This document shows positions 20,401 through 28,700 of a stretch of DNA of 64,000 bases, one piece after another. Positions within the stretch are counted from its first letter, which is position 1, and each line of letters starts with the position of its first letter. The notes beneath the pieces are model-generated. The model had not been told where the DNA came from. It searched no databases and saw only the letters and a program-made list of their open reading frames with translations. A program made the translations under genes and the position numbers. The DNA is from an uncultured Prevotellaceae bacterium (GTDB taxonomy: Bacteria; Bacteroidota; Bacteroidia; Bacteroidales; Bacteroidaceae), in NCBI GenBank assembly GCA_900318995.1, contig ONMR01000002.1, positions 110,943-174,942 of the forward strand, in the 5' to 3' direction.

Positions 20401-23400
20401 ATGATTGCGGCATAATAAACGTTGCAGTCATCCTTAGTGTCAAGCAGTGTGGCGGCGTTGAACTGCTGGTAGTCGGCGTTCCACGAGCGTATCTGCTCCA
20501 TCATCAGGAGCTTGCCCTCATCATCATTCTTCAGATCTTTGGTCTGGTCATTGCTGCGGTACCAATGATACTTCACACCATCCACGGTAAAATCCTCGGT
20601 AGTGGCCTCGTAGATGATGAAACGGTTCTGGTGCTTTTTCCAGATGGAGGATGCAAGATAGGCCTGGTATTGATCGTTCTGTGCACTGATCTTCAAGTTC
20701 GTGCAGCCATTGAAGGCATCATCGGCCACACGGAAGGTCTGCGTTGGGGTCAGCGCCTTCCAGTGGTTGTCGCCCTTTGTGGTGTACTGCATCATCTTCA
20801 GCTCACTGAAGTTGAAGCAGCCCTCAAAAGCACCTTGATCTATGAAGAAGTCAAAGGGTAACAGCGTGTTATAGTTGTTGGCATCCGTGTCCTTGAAGTA
20901 CATCGTCTGCAGGGCGGAACTGTTACGGAACGCATGGGGTGCAATCATGCCCAAGTGCGTATGTGCACGCCAGTCACCCACCAGGTCATTATGTATCTGA
21001 ACGCCGTCGCTGTTGTAGTCGCTCTCCTTGTAGCCTACCACGGCTGTAATCTCCGATGCATTATTGTTGGAATCATAAACCACCATGTTGGCATCGTTAT
21101 CATCACTCTCAAATGTCCAGCCTTTAGCCACACGGTCCTCGTCACTTATATAGAAATGATAATCGCGGCGAGACAGATAGCGGTATGTCACACCCCACAG
21201 CGTGCGCTCCGTTTCGGCCTCAGGAATGGACGATGTATATGGATTCAAACCGGGCTTGTGGCTCAGGTCCTTAAGCTGGTGCAGACCGTTACGTGTCCAC
21301 GGGTCACTTATGAAACAGCCGCTTACTCCGTCCTGCCAGTGGTCAAACGGGATGCTGAGATCAAGTGTAGTGCGTATCCAGCAACCGCTCCTGTAATAAC
21401 CGCGTCCATTGAAAGTCACGTCCGGATCACCTACAAACTCGTATGATACACCATCGGAGGTATACAACTCGTCCACGACGAAGGTACCTTGCTGTGAACC
21501 GTCAAAATTGAAGGTGGTATAGCAATCCTGCAAGGAAAGCTTGCTGTAGTCTGCCATGCGGACAAAATTGTTACCGCTGGTTATAACTTCGGCAAACGAC
21601 AGGTTGCTTGGGTCAAACAGACTCTCACTGATGGTGACGGGCACGTTTGACCAACCCACAAATCCGCCGCAGTTGGTGGTTTGATAGAACCACTTATGTA
21701 GGTTGCCGGTGAATGAGCAGCGCTCAATTAAGAGCCGCTCTGCATTGGAGACCGCACCCACCAGACCGCCGTTTGATGCATCACCGTCAATGGTAGAGAC
21801 AATAGTTACGGACGAGTGGCAGTCGTTCAGGCTCGTAACACCCGAACTTCCTATCACCTGCGATATAATGCCGCCCGAATACTGCGCGCAGGAGTATATC
21901 TTGCCGGTGGTGTGCAGATGGCGGAAGGTCGCTCCACTAACTGCCATGAAAGGAGCTATGACAGTTGAGTATGGCTGGAACTGCGTGCCTGAGTTGAAAA
22001 TCAGCGTGTGACCGTCGCCGTCAAACGTGCCGCTGAAACGATTGGCCAGATTACCCACGCTCATACCAACGCAGTCTATGTCCTGCGTCATGCGGAACAC
22101 CTTGCCTGCGTAGCTGTTGCCGCCCAATACATCCACGGCCAGTTTCACCCATTCGGTTGTGTTGCGGATGAGGAAAGGATCGGCCTCGGTGCCGGTGCCG
22201 ACAAAGGGTTGATCGCTGGTGATGGTAGCAGTGACCAAAACAGACGAGTTAACCATATTTCCCGGCAACTCCAGGTTATATTTGTTGGTTTGACCAACCC
22301 GATAGAACGAACTCCCATCAACACCCACGGCGGCATTGATAATCCGGAGGCCGTCAGGTACGTTCAGATAGAAGCCGTAGGTACCGCCCGTAGTCGCACA
22401 AATGATATCATCAATTAAAAGGATGGAACCAAAACTGTCGGCTGTGAGGTGACTGGTGGTATAGACAACCGAATCCGGATTGTTAACGGAGATGGTCATG
22501 CCCGGCGTTCCGCTGCTGAGCGTAATCAGACGGCTGCCCACGACGCCGGAGGGACCGTAAGTGTTTTTAGCCATACCGCAAGTGACGGTGCCGGTCTGGT
22601 CGTAGATGAGGTCGGATTTACATCCGTTGCCCCCGACGCTGAGAGTTTGGGAGTAACTATAAGCCAGACAGTCGTACAATTTGATATTATTGGCACTAGT
22701 GCACCAGCCGATGAGGTAGCCTATGTAGGTCAGGTTGCTGCCCGTAATCTTTCCGTCAAAGAGGCAGCCGCGCAGCGTGGTTTTGGATGAAGAAGCGTGA
22801 CCCACAAAACCGCCTGCATGAGTTCCTGTACATGAAATGGTGGCCGATACACGGCAGTTCTCTATCAGGTTCTGGTTGTCATTGCCAGGTATGCCTCCCA
22901 CGAGTCCAGAGGTGTGCAAACCACCGCTGATTTCACCATCAACATGCAGGTTGCGGATGGTGCCGCCGTCAATCTTGTAGAATAGACTGGTGTAGTCACC
23001 ACCGCTAAGATGAGCTGTGACGGTATGGCCACCGCCGTCCAGAATGCCCCTGAAGCAGGGATATGTGTCACTGCCCACCCGGACATAAACGTCAATGTCA
23101 TCGGTCAAAAGGAAAAACTTTCCTGCATAGTCATTGCCGCTACCTACCCGCATGGCAAACAACTGCCAGCAGCTGGCATCGACTAACAGGTAGGGAGACT
23201 CCTCAGTTCCGTTGCCCGTCCACTCCTTTCCAAGCGCCAGACGGACATCGCCGGCCGGCATCTCAAACGTATAATAGCTGGAGTTGAGGCTTTCCAGGAC
23301 CACGTCTGTGGACAGTACAGTAAAGTAGCCGTCAGGAATAGTCGACGAGAAACACACCCTCTCGCCATTGCCGGCATAATAGGTGCCATCAAGAGTCAGT

Positions 23401-24302
23401 CCCTTAACATTTGAAAGATATATGTCATAATCAAGGTTCAGGCGGGGGACAGAGATACCCGATGTGGGATATTCTTTTGTGGCTACGCCATAGTCCGGGC
23501 TATAGCCCTCATTCAGGATCTTCACCTGGTAGGCGTGCTTTACCTCGCTCCAGTTGTGACTAAGCGAATAACTGTTTTCGCAATATATTTCATTTGCCGA
23601 AGCCGGATTATTTGGAATATATGTATAGTTCATGCCGGCATGGCTGATATTGACATAACTGCCGTTCTCAACGCAGTTCCTCACTTTAATGTACGTTGCA
23701 TCATTACACCAGCCAACGATAGCACCGGCATAACTCTCGCTGATGCTGCTTGTAGCGGTTATGGTACCGTCAAACAGACAGCCTTCGATGGTCAGGTCAG
23801 AACTGTTTCCATGGCCTACAAAACCTGCCGCTGTTATCAGGTTGTCCTCATTGAACGTGGTGATTTGTGCCGATACCCGGCAGTCCGTTATTGTACTCGT
23901 ACCCAAAACACTACCCGCGATTCCTGCCGTATGGAGACCACCCTGTATGACACCATTCACATACAGATGGCTGATGGTGGCATCGGTCACATAGGCAAAG
24001 GGGGCAATAAGACCACTATTGGCAGAGAGACTGGCGGTAATCGTGTGGCCGTCACCGTCAAAAACGCCTGTGAACCTGTGGTCAGGAGTGCCAACAGGAG
24101 TCTTGATTGTAATATCTCCCAATAACTTGAAAGCGGTACCGTCCGTCACATTTCCTGCAGCTACCTGGGTAGCCATTGTCTGCCAATCGGCCGAATTACG
24201 AATCAGATATGGATTTGCTGTTGTACCTGAGCCATCCCATGCATAAAGGCCCTGCACCAGCATAAACAACAGCGCAATGAATGATATCGATCTCCTTATC
24301 AC
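14481..24302 (-). CDS. giant secreted adhesin-like protein (3,273 aa) with GLUG-like and BspA-like repeats
   Basis: I start it at GTG 24302 (MIRRSISFIALLFMLVQGLYA, a signal peptide), 7 nt after an AGGA box; upstream in-frame codons would put about 40 polar residues before the signal. Residues up to about 950 are repeated beta-helix-like units with 'FTGVFDGDGHTITA', 'GGLHTAGIAG' and 'ITDCRVSA' (GLUG-like). Much of the rest is BspA/LRR_5 repeats ('AFKGCTNLKEL'). Between them at about 19190-19830 is an alanine-rich helical segment. The end has the polar module ('AFLPYELAL', 'APFRAYMLQSGG') and the tail GRELPGKPESGIYIHNGKK. Likely surface-anchored and involved in adhesion or matrix binding. Confidence 0.87.
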   Translation of the reverse strand: MIRRSISFIALLFMLVQGLYAWDGSGTTANPYLIRNSADWQTMATQVAAGNVTDGTAFKLLGDITIKTPVGTPDHRFTGVFDGDGHTITASLSANSGLIAPFAYVTDATISHLYVNGVIQGGLHTAGIAGSVLGTSTITDCRVSAQITTFNEDNLITAAGFVGHGNSSDLTIEGCLFDGTITATSSISESYAGAIVGWCNDATYIKVRNCVENGSYVNISHAGMNYTYIPNNPASANEIYCENSYSLSHNWSEVKHAYQVKILNEGYSPDYGVATKEYPTSGISVPRLNLDYDIYLSNVKGLTLDGTYYAGNGERVCFSSTIPDGYFTVLSTDVVLESLNSSYYTFEMPAGDVRLALGKEWTGNGTEESPYLLVDASCWQLFAMRVGSGNDYAGKFFLLTDDIDVYVRVGSDTYPCFRGILDGGGHTVTAHLSGGDYTSLFYKIDGGTIRNLHVDGEISGGLHTSGLVGGIPGNDNQNLIENCRVSATISCTGTHAGGFVGHASSSKTTLRGCLFDGKITGSNLTYIGYLIGWCTSANNIKLYDCLAYSYSQTLSVGGNGCKSDLIYDQTGTVTCGMAKNTYGPSGVVGSRLITLSSGTPGMTISVNNPDSVVYTTSHLTADSFGSILLIDDIICATTGGTYGFYLNVPDGLRIINAAVGVDGSSFYRVGQTNKYNLELPGNMVNSSVLVTATITSDQPFVGTGTEADPFLIRNTTEWVKLAVDVLGGNSYAGKVFRMTQDIDCVGMSVGNLANRFSGTFDGDGHTLIFNSGTQFQPYSTVIAPFMAVSGATFRHLHTTGKIYSCAQYSGGIISQVIGSSGVTSLNDCHSSVTIVSTIDGDASNGGLVGAVSNAERLLIERCSFTGNLHKWFYQTTNCGGFVGWSNVPVTISESLFDPSNLSFAEVITSGNNFVRMADYSKLSLQDCYTTFNFDGSQQGTFVVDELYTSDGVSYEFVGDPDVTFNGRGYYRSGCWIRTTLDLSIPFDHWQDGVSGCFISDPWTRNGLHQLKDLSHKPGLNPYTSSIPEAETERTLWGVTYRYLSRRDYHFYISDEDRVAKGWTFESDDNDANMVVYDSNNNASEITAVVGYKESDYNSDGVQIHNDLVGDWRAHTHLGMIAPHAFRNSSALQTMYFKDTDANNYNTLLPFDFFIDQGAFEGCFNFSELKMMQYTTKGDNHWKALTPTQTFRVADDAFNGCTNLKISAQNDQYQAYLASSIWKKHQNRFIIYEATTEDFTVDGVKYHWYRSNDQTKDLKNDDEGKLLMMEQIRSWNADYQQFNAATLLDTKDDCNVYYAAIIGVDDDDIDDEGGTMKIYNDPGSYYNYKTIQLGRNAIAGNTHVKNIEFYQTNGRSENSYSELKMVIPNGAFKGCTNLKELRLFYYVMDGKNRWMALGPKDVIPGDNIFGLATVDDLVEMTDEQREEQISLRPDGFKILVSTELYPDFKDDPNWLPYLAYIEPVDYSPTARGEFSNGGLTYDYMTSPGGIMQTSQVVSQDVSWWTAPRIAIEVAMAAYTLGTFVSKQGLVESANTASSQAWGEFFKAGQEVSAQQVAVQSAENRVTSLAGLNILQMEKLQIVTTLNRYVVNEGLMGSVKELVTQATFNELVSMGVVDEVTGTLTAPLTKLALLNTGQLSIVHGAMLKLAEQQVTNAAATLASKQALLKAAEQAWRTVTLRQVLIGRMNLSLKGLKALRYAVNPAAVATSTAGLISSQCWGGSGTYNADAMNKGMRENILSNIHQVGLVGGGYVITTPQKNLVYHTYIKSVGNDVTDAVIYAGFDNDNNSNTSNRTMTFLPSVFRDKTNLKTVKFHDISNQSSNTGMSFLFTIPDEAFKGCTGLTEFSTLLQTDGNGTRALGPENFILAGDSIFAGLDSTKFHIVIDPLRKEDYLENESWKPLERYFTYQSAQPASKYNEYGAQYAYAYEQNSIKKENKVQGHLIEHTIVTGPDNDFITGHQGAVKLCNDIGVYNNYQLDEVMPEAFKDNLNLRSVSFVDLYGAGITGDCYTDLQVHIGDRAFQGCSNLADLDLLYMVTDGDNHIEPMTPQMISIGKDVFKDSPARIKMMPQQVAWFEADSSWAEYKDRFMPCVVRFTDPFLKFALKDMAYYDPANTGTDPALWDDYLDMARIAGAGFSWLDGKLRGTSIHSFAEFKYFESVGLDYVGVLWFSDCIFLGNIVLPSTIKRIEEAAFSYCALKEIELPASVTYIGPNAFKGTYMNTILVRSETPAELGANAFQPYTFLKIYVPAAKVDEYKTAWSQYAQFIVGDDTYKVNKVVTVTEPGQLADKLGFATQSLMKEDDKLRFINAPYAKYDSLTVIGPLNGEDVAVLRHLMGANAWESEFTDGQLRYLNLWDADLRRDDENSYNGYGVDEYLEKDNWVGEYMFHNCNALETVILPKSVTEIGENTFQEAYGLKRIAVGRNTSKYTRDLLQDLTGIEELVFLTASHATSESSDPWEAPIQQVYTLPSQLGDYMGDVNLTRQAQDITSPFSTDEVMWALADKGHFFPSEYLELESVENIFKDNTTIKDFDEFCQFQNVKELKSAFSGMTNLETITLPSGIDCIGVDAFAGCTNLKTIHISSVNVIDADENAAPGSPESKPQFVLPTLAADAFRDLPADFRILVPKEYCKLYRERWTQYADHINPDKTVNADEEIVTVTVTEPNTLAAALGLTVTTEWATGQGGSYVNSLKGDYSHIYKLKVIGPISGGDLDVLRYLSGYCPWADTRNYSGKLEYLDLYDAQLKATDVGVSGYYKSSTSFYMAENFKLYKVVRDNYLPYHAFLRAYNLKTLILPRTCAEVEERALQECEGLETLVLGDDMTDFNWNALDDDAMLTRMYILATQKVGISSGLALWNAMCNNYSPTFDAFYVRPSLYQQYISDDVYTVDGQKTNNISTGDFQDDESFAVFGAHAAATIDDLTEVYSVEGWFDNHTGVRDLTALGYTAIDVLRAQDMQKLTQLEKVTLPGVLDSIEDRVFSQSPNLRYVDMLMCNSTLIEDDIKAHGLARLGIDTQKTLVYLPQEYGEAQGVNVVVDNGTKLSAETFRLLDDKEYCVPYQFEAQSVVNTRKLIGKGEAYTAFLPYELALDPSEAIVYKPAEREGNMITFRQVEGNTIEALKPYVIRLTGKSLTLNANDARTIPASSGALVAAQNQWDVPGYVMRGSLERIDNTEAAQIGAMLLTDGDWTPIPANNANAYVAPFRAYMLQSGGSGAPMRGLTMFLSDGDATGIDTIRTIDADGTERYYDLYGRELPGKPESGIYIHNGKKIMSNE

Positions 24303-24323
24303 GACTAGTCCTTTTTTATTATT

Positions 24324-24356
24324 ACAAATATGTAAAGATATGAACAAAGTAACAAA
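24324..24356 (-). promoter_or_regulatory. promoter of the 3,273-residue protein gene
   Basis: On the minus strand TTTG (24356-24353), a 20-nt spacer and CATATTTGT (24332-24324) fit the Bacteroidota consensus with one mismatch. It lies between the terminator of the upstream unit and the GTG start at 24302, which supports separate transcription. Confidence 0.5.
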
Positions 24357-24374
24357 CTCGCTCATAAACATGGC

Positions 24375-24416
24375 AAAAAAAATTCTCCTGGCTCCAGTTC
24401 TGGAAGCCAGGAGAAT
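24375..24416 (-). terminator. Rho-independent terminator after micro-ORF B
   Basis: On the minus strand ATTCTCCTGGCT (24416-24405) pairs with AGCCAGGAGAAT (24393-24382) and runs into seven to eight T residues. It closes the unit ending with micro-ORF B, 19 nt after its stop. Confidence 0.85.
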
Positions 24417-24434
24417 AAAAGTGTGCAATTAGGT

Positions 24435-24572
24435 TTAGAGAAATTCTCCACCCCAATCCGGGATCTCGAACAGATCCTCAATATCATCCTCACCGCTAAA
24501 GCAAAGAATCTTGGTGGGTTGTATTTTGATAACCTCTGTCGTGGGTCTGATATATTCCTTTTTCATAATCAT
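24435..24572 (-). CDS. micro-ORF B, candidate precursor peptide (45 aa)
   Basis: Starts MIMKKEYIRPTTEVIKI, continues KILCFSGEDDIEDLF and ends IPDWGGEFL. It is the closest paralogue of micro-ORF A; the upstream flank (24549-24613 versus 12971-13037) is nearly identical at nucleotide level. It lies 13 nt after the 399-residue protein gene and just before a strong terminator, so it is the last gene of that unit. Start codon choice among the two ATGs (24572, 24566) is uncertain. No function is known; conserved leader-like half, conserved Ser-Gly-acidic motif and variable end suggest a processed peptide. Confidence 0.72.
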   Translation of the reverse strand: MIMKKEYIRPTTEVIKIQPTKILCFSGEDDIEDLFEIPDWGGEFL

Positions 24573-24585
24573 CTCAGTTTAAAGG

Positions 24586-25785
24586 TTATCGGATAACAAC
24601 TTTCTTACCGTTGCTGTTAATGTATATACCAGGTTCGGTTGGAACGCCTTCCAGAGGACGGCCACTCAAATCAAACCAACGCTCCATTACAGCTTCACCT
24701 GTCGTCATATCAAGTGAACCGACACCTGTCACAGCACCGGACTTGCTTACAAGCTTAACCGTAATGCGATTGGGAATGCCCGATGTGCCGGCACCTCCCC
24801 TTGCGGGGGCCTGCAGTGCATTCTTGCTGCCAGAGTAAGTCAGGTATGCGCGGAAAGCAGGCATATATGCACCTGTTCCGGCCTTGACAAACTGGCCGGC
24901 TATCACCTCGGTCTTACCGTCTATTGATGTACCGTTTGTGGCTGCAAAACCGAACACAGTACCCGTAAACGGATCCGTGCCGTATGTAAGTTTAGTGTAC
25001 GTTCCATGATATGTCCAGTCTCCGCTGGTCGTAATACCTGCAGTAATGGTTGCCGGAACATCCGATACGATGCCATCAAAAACTACTGAGCCCGTTGCAT
25101 CAGGCAAAAACAGATATGGCTTGTTGGCATCGGTTGTAAACACCTGATTACCATCGGGAGTGGCATCACTCATGGTTGCCACCCACCCTTCGGTAGGATC
25201 ACATTCCACGTTCACAAACTCATAAACCTTACCACCCTGAACGCTAGTCATAGCAAACGGAAGGCAGATGGTCGACGCCAAGCCAGCGGTAAACGAACGC
25301 TCAAAGCTTACATTTCCTGCCGCAGTCAGGTTGGTCACACCGGTAGACTCTGTAAGGATAATTGTCCTTTCAGAATCATCCAGAATCAGTTCATAGGGAC
25401 TAAGCGGAGATCCGATTTTGCCGTTATACTTGTATTTCTGGCCATAATCTTTCTCATATGTGAATCCGGTAGATTTATCAAATACCTTGAAATAGAGTTT
25501 CTCTCCTTTCTTGTTTCCATAAACCGTCAGGTAAGTCACACCGGGCTTCTGAGGATTGCTTGGACTGGCCTTTCCCCTTAACTCATTGCCGCTATAGACT
25601 GCAACGACAACATTCTGAAGTGCCTCACTACCCTTTTTAACTTTCACCGTCACGCTCATATTACCATAATAGGCATATGGATTGACTTTGGGGAAAGGAT
25701 CGGAATTATCAGCCCAGAGGCCGGCACTCCAGTTAAGGAGCGCCAGCACACTGACCAATATTTTATTTAAGGCTTTAAACTTCAT
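24586..25785 (-). CDS. secreted surface protein with Bacteroidales C-terminal module
   Basis: A 399-residue protein. The signal peptide (ALNKILVSVLALLNWSAGLWA) is followed by a beta-sandwich-like domain of about 115 residues (YYGNMSVTVKVKKGSEALQN to YEKDYGQKYKYNGKIGSPLSPYELIL). Then comes the module shared with the 492-residue protein (CLPFAMTSVQGGKVYEF, KPYLFLPDATGSVVF, YHGTYTKLTYGTDPFTG, AGQFVKAGTGAYMPAFRAYLTYSG) and the tail GRPLEGVPTEPGIYINSNGKKVVIR. It starts 4 nt after the 3,243-residue protein gene and is followed by micro-ORF B, so these genes appear co-transcribed. Cell-surface role likely; ligand unknown. Confidence 0.85.
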   Translation of the reverse strand: MKFKALNKILVSVLALLNWSAGLWADNSDPFPKVNPYAYYGNMSVTVKVKKGSEALQNVVVAVYSGNELRGKASPSNPQKPGVTYLTVYGNKKGEKLYFKVFDKSTGFTYEKDYGQKYKYNGKIGSPLSPYELILDDSERTIILTESTGVTNLTAAGNVSFERSFTAGLASTICLPFAMTSVQGGKVYEFVNVECDPTEGWVATMSDATPDGNQVFTTDANKPYLFLPDATGSVVFDGIVSDVPATITAGITTSGDWTYHGTYTKLTYGTDPFTGTVFGFAATNGTSIDGKTEVIAGQFVKAGTGAYMPAFRAYLTYSGSKNALQAPARGGAGTSGIPNRITVKLVSKSGAVTGVGSLDMTTGEAVMERWFDLSGRPLEGVPTEPGIYINSNGKKVVIR

Positions 25786-25789
25786 CCTG

Positions 25790-28700
25790 TTACTTAATCA
25801 CAGCCCTCTTCTGTCCGTCAATGATAAAGATACCATTTTCAAGTTCCGATGAACCAGACTGAGTTTCAACCTTGCGTCCCTGCAGGTCATATACAGTTCC
25901 GGTCTCACCGTTGGCATCAACACCATCAATACCTGTTGGGGTACCCAGTTTGATTACCATCGGATTCTTGGGAGTTCCATAAACAGCATCGGTCTCATAA
26001 GTGAGAGTCTCGGCTGTCTGATAGATATCATCACACCAAGCCACCTTGAAGGTAAGCGTTGCAGCAGCATCACCGGGAATGGTGAGATATGCTACGCCCT
26101 TATCATTGGTAACGGCAACCGCACGACATTCGTCATCGGCAAAGATAGCTATTTCGGCATTAGTAACGGGTACATTGTCCTTGACAATCTTAGCCGACAT
26201 AATGGCATTACCTGAGTAATTGCGGAAATCAACCGGATGGAATGTGAATGAGTCATTTGCATCGGAGTCGGCATCACGGTGAATGGGTGCACGCAACGGA
26301 GCATGCGATACAGTTGATCCGGGATAGCTGAACGGCTTTATTTCGCCAGGATTGATTCCTGCAAAAATCATATAACCTACACCGGGCTCCATCATCACGA
26401 GTGAACCTGTCCACTCATACTGATCATAGTAAGCCACACCGGTCTGACCCTTAAGGATATCGCCGTCTTCAGGTGACATATCGGCAAGAGCATCGGCAAC
26501 ACTTGCCACCTGGCGACCATAGTAACCGACCCAGTTCCAACCGCCTCTCAGATTGATAGGACTCTCAGCGGGAACAACAGGCTGGCCTACAAGACGCAAC
26601 GTACGGTCATTCTTCAACTTGACAGTGTACATCTGGTCATTGGTAAGTTTTCCGGTAAGATTACCGTCCCAATTGCCGTCCTCATTCATAAGCCAACCCT
26701 GCTGGCTCTTTATGATCTCAACATCATCTGCAATCTTTGAAAGCAGTGACTTGGGACTCATATCATCGGTCTTGACATATAATGACAGCCAGTTCCAACC
26801 CTTCTTGAGTTCGGTAGACTGCTCTATCTTGTCAAGAGCCGTAAGTACTACCGGATCTGCATAAGAACCCTCAAGTGTAAGAGACTCAAAGCTGATCTCA
26901 AAGTCGGGCAGAACCTCAGGATAGAGTGTGCCGGTTGAAGCATCATATGCACGGAATGTCACAAGGGTATCTTCGTCAATTTCATCACCGAAGATATCAA
27001 TAGTCACATAATAGTTGTCATAACGTGAACTGTAAACAGGATGAGCCAAACCGCGGCATTCCTCACCTACGAATGCAGCCACAATATCATCAGGATCATC
27101 CATAGGTATGCCCTGTACCATAACACGGCCAATAACGTTCATTGAGTTCTCAAAGTCATTGACATTTACGTTCCAGGTAGGCACCTGACCCGTAACGGTC
27201 ACATTCAGTGTTAGCGGGGTCTCAATACCGTTATTGCTCTTAAGGTAGACAGTCTCCTGATACTTGCCGATAGGAGTAGCTGGGCTTACGGTGAAGGTAA
27301 CCTTTGACTGAGCCAGCGGGTTGGTGGTACCGTACTCGCTGCTTGCGGTGAGCCATGAAGGCAGACCGCTCAAGGTCCACATCTGCTGTGTTCCGCTCTT
27401 GTTTACGATAGTAGCCGTCACGCTGCTCTCATCCTTAACCTGCTGCTTGACACCAAGCTCATCCTCATCCCAAGCAAGCTCCTTGCGGTTAACGAATGCG
27501 CTCCAGACTGCAGGAACAGAGTAGTTTCCGTTCTCATCACGAACATCACGAACCGTAAAGTTCAGTGTGCATCCCTCAATGATGGCGGGATCCTCATCAA
27601 TGTTGATGACCACCTTCTCATTGCTGGCCACGAAGGTGAAGCTTACGTTGGTCTCAGTAGGCTTCTGGCGCATTGCAGGTGCCTCATCAGAATAATTGAT
27701 TGAAGCGGAATCAGCAAAGAGATCCAAAACCTGTGCGCTCAAGCTGCTGCTCAGGTCAGCGGCATTACCTACTGATACCACCTGATTACCCTCGTCAAGA
27801 GTCTGTTTCTCAAACGGATAGTAAGCCACAAGACCATCCTCTCTGCCTGTCAGGCGTACCTTTCGGTTCTTGATAAGCATTTCACCGTTCATGGTAGCAT
27901 TCCAGATACGTACCTCATCAATCTGTCCTATAAAGCATCGGTTATATGAGTATGCTCCAGACTCTAAGGTTCTGTGGGCACCCAGAATCAGATTGTTGGT
28001 ATTAATTGACCCAACATTTTCAGAACTGGTTGTAAGGCGACGTACACCGTCAACATAGACAGCTGTTGCACCCTGACGCAGCACATTCACTGCAATATGA
28101 TGCCAAGCATTGTCTGTCAGGTTTGCGGCATTGGTAACCATAGTCTGAGGAGCATCATTATAGACACTCTTGCCTATGAATTGCAGTTTGCCGTCAGCAG
28201 TAACCATCAGACCTATCTCACCCATCTGCATGAGCTGCTGGTCAACACTTTGCTTAGCGCCGCGCATCCAGAACTCTACTGCATAATCATCATCAATACA
28301 TACAGGGAGTTGTGATGCATCAATGCTCAGATAGTGCTGACCATCCAATACAATACTCTTGTTTGCGTTATTGAGATACCAAGTAGCATTGATCATAGTC
28401 ATGTGACGATTACGTGAATAGTCACGAATGCTAGTTCCTTCACCCTCGTCCATCTTCCAGTAACCAATAAGGTGACGTGTTGATGGATTCTTGGTTATGC
28501 TACGGTTAAGCAGAGCAGTAGTCATATCATGAGCCTCATCCCAAAGCAGCAGTTCATGAATTGAACCAGTCAGGTTCTTACCCACTGCAAGAGGACCGTT
28601 TCCATTATACTTGACAACAGCTACATCATCAAACAGTTTGATCTCATATGCATCATATGCAACATTTGCATTCAGAATACCACCGTTTGCGGTGTTCTTG

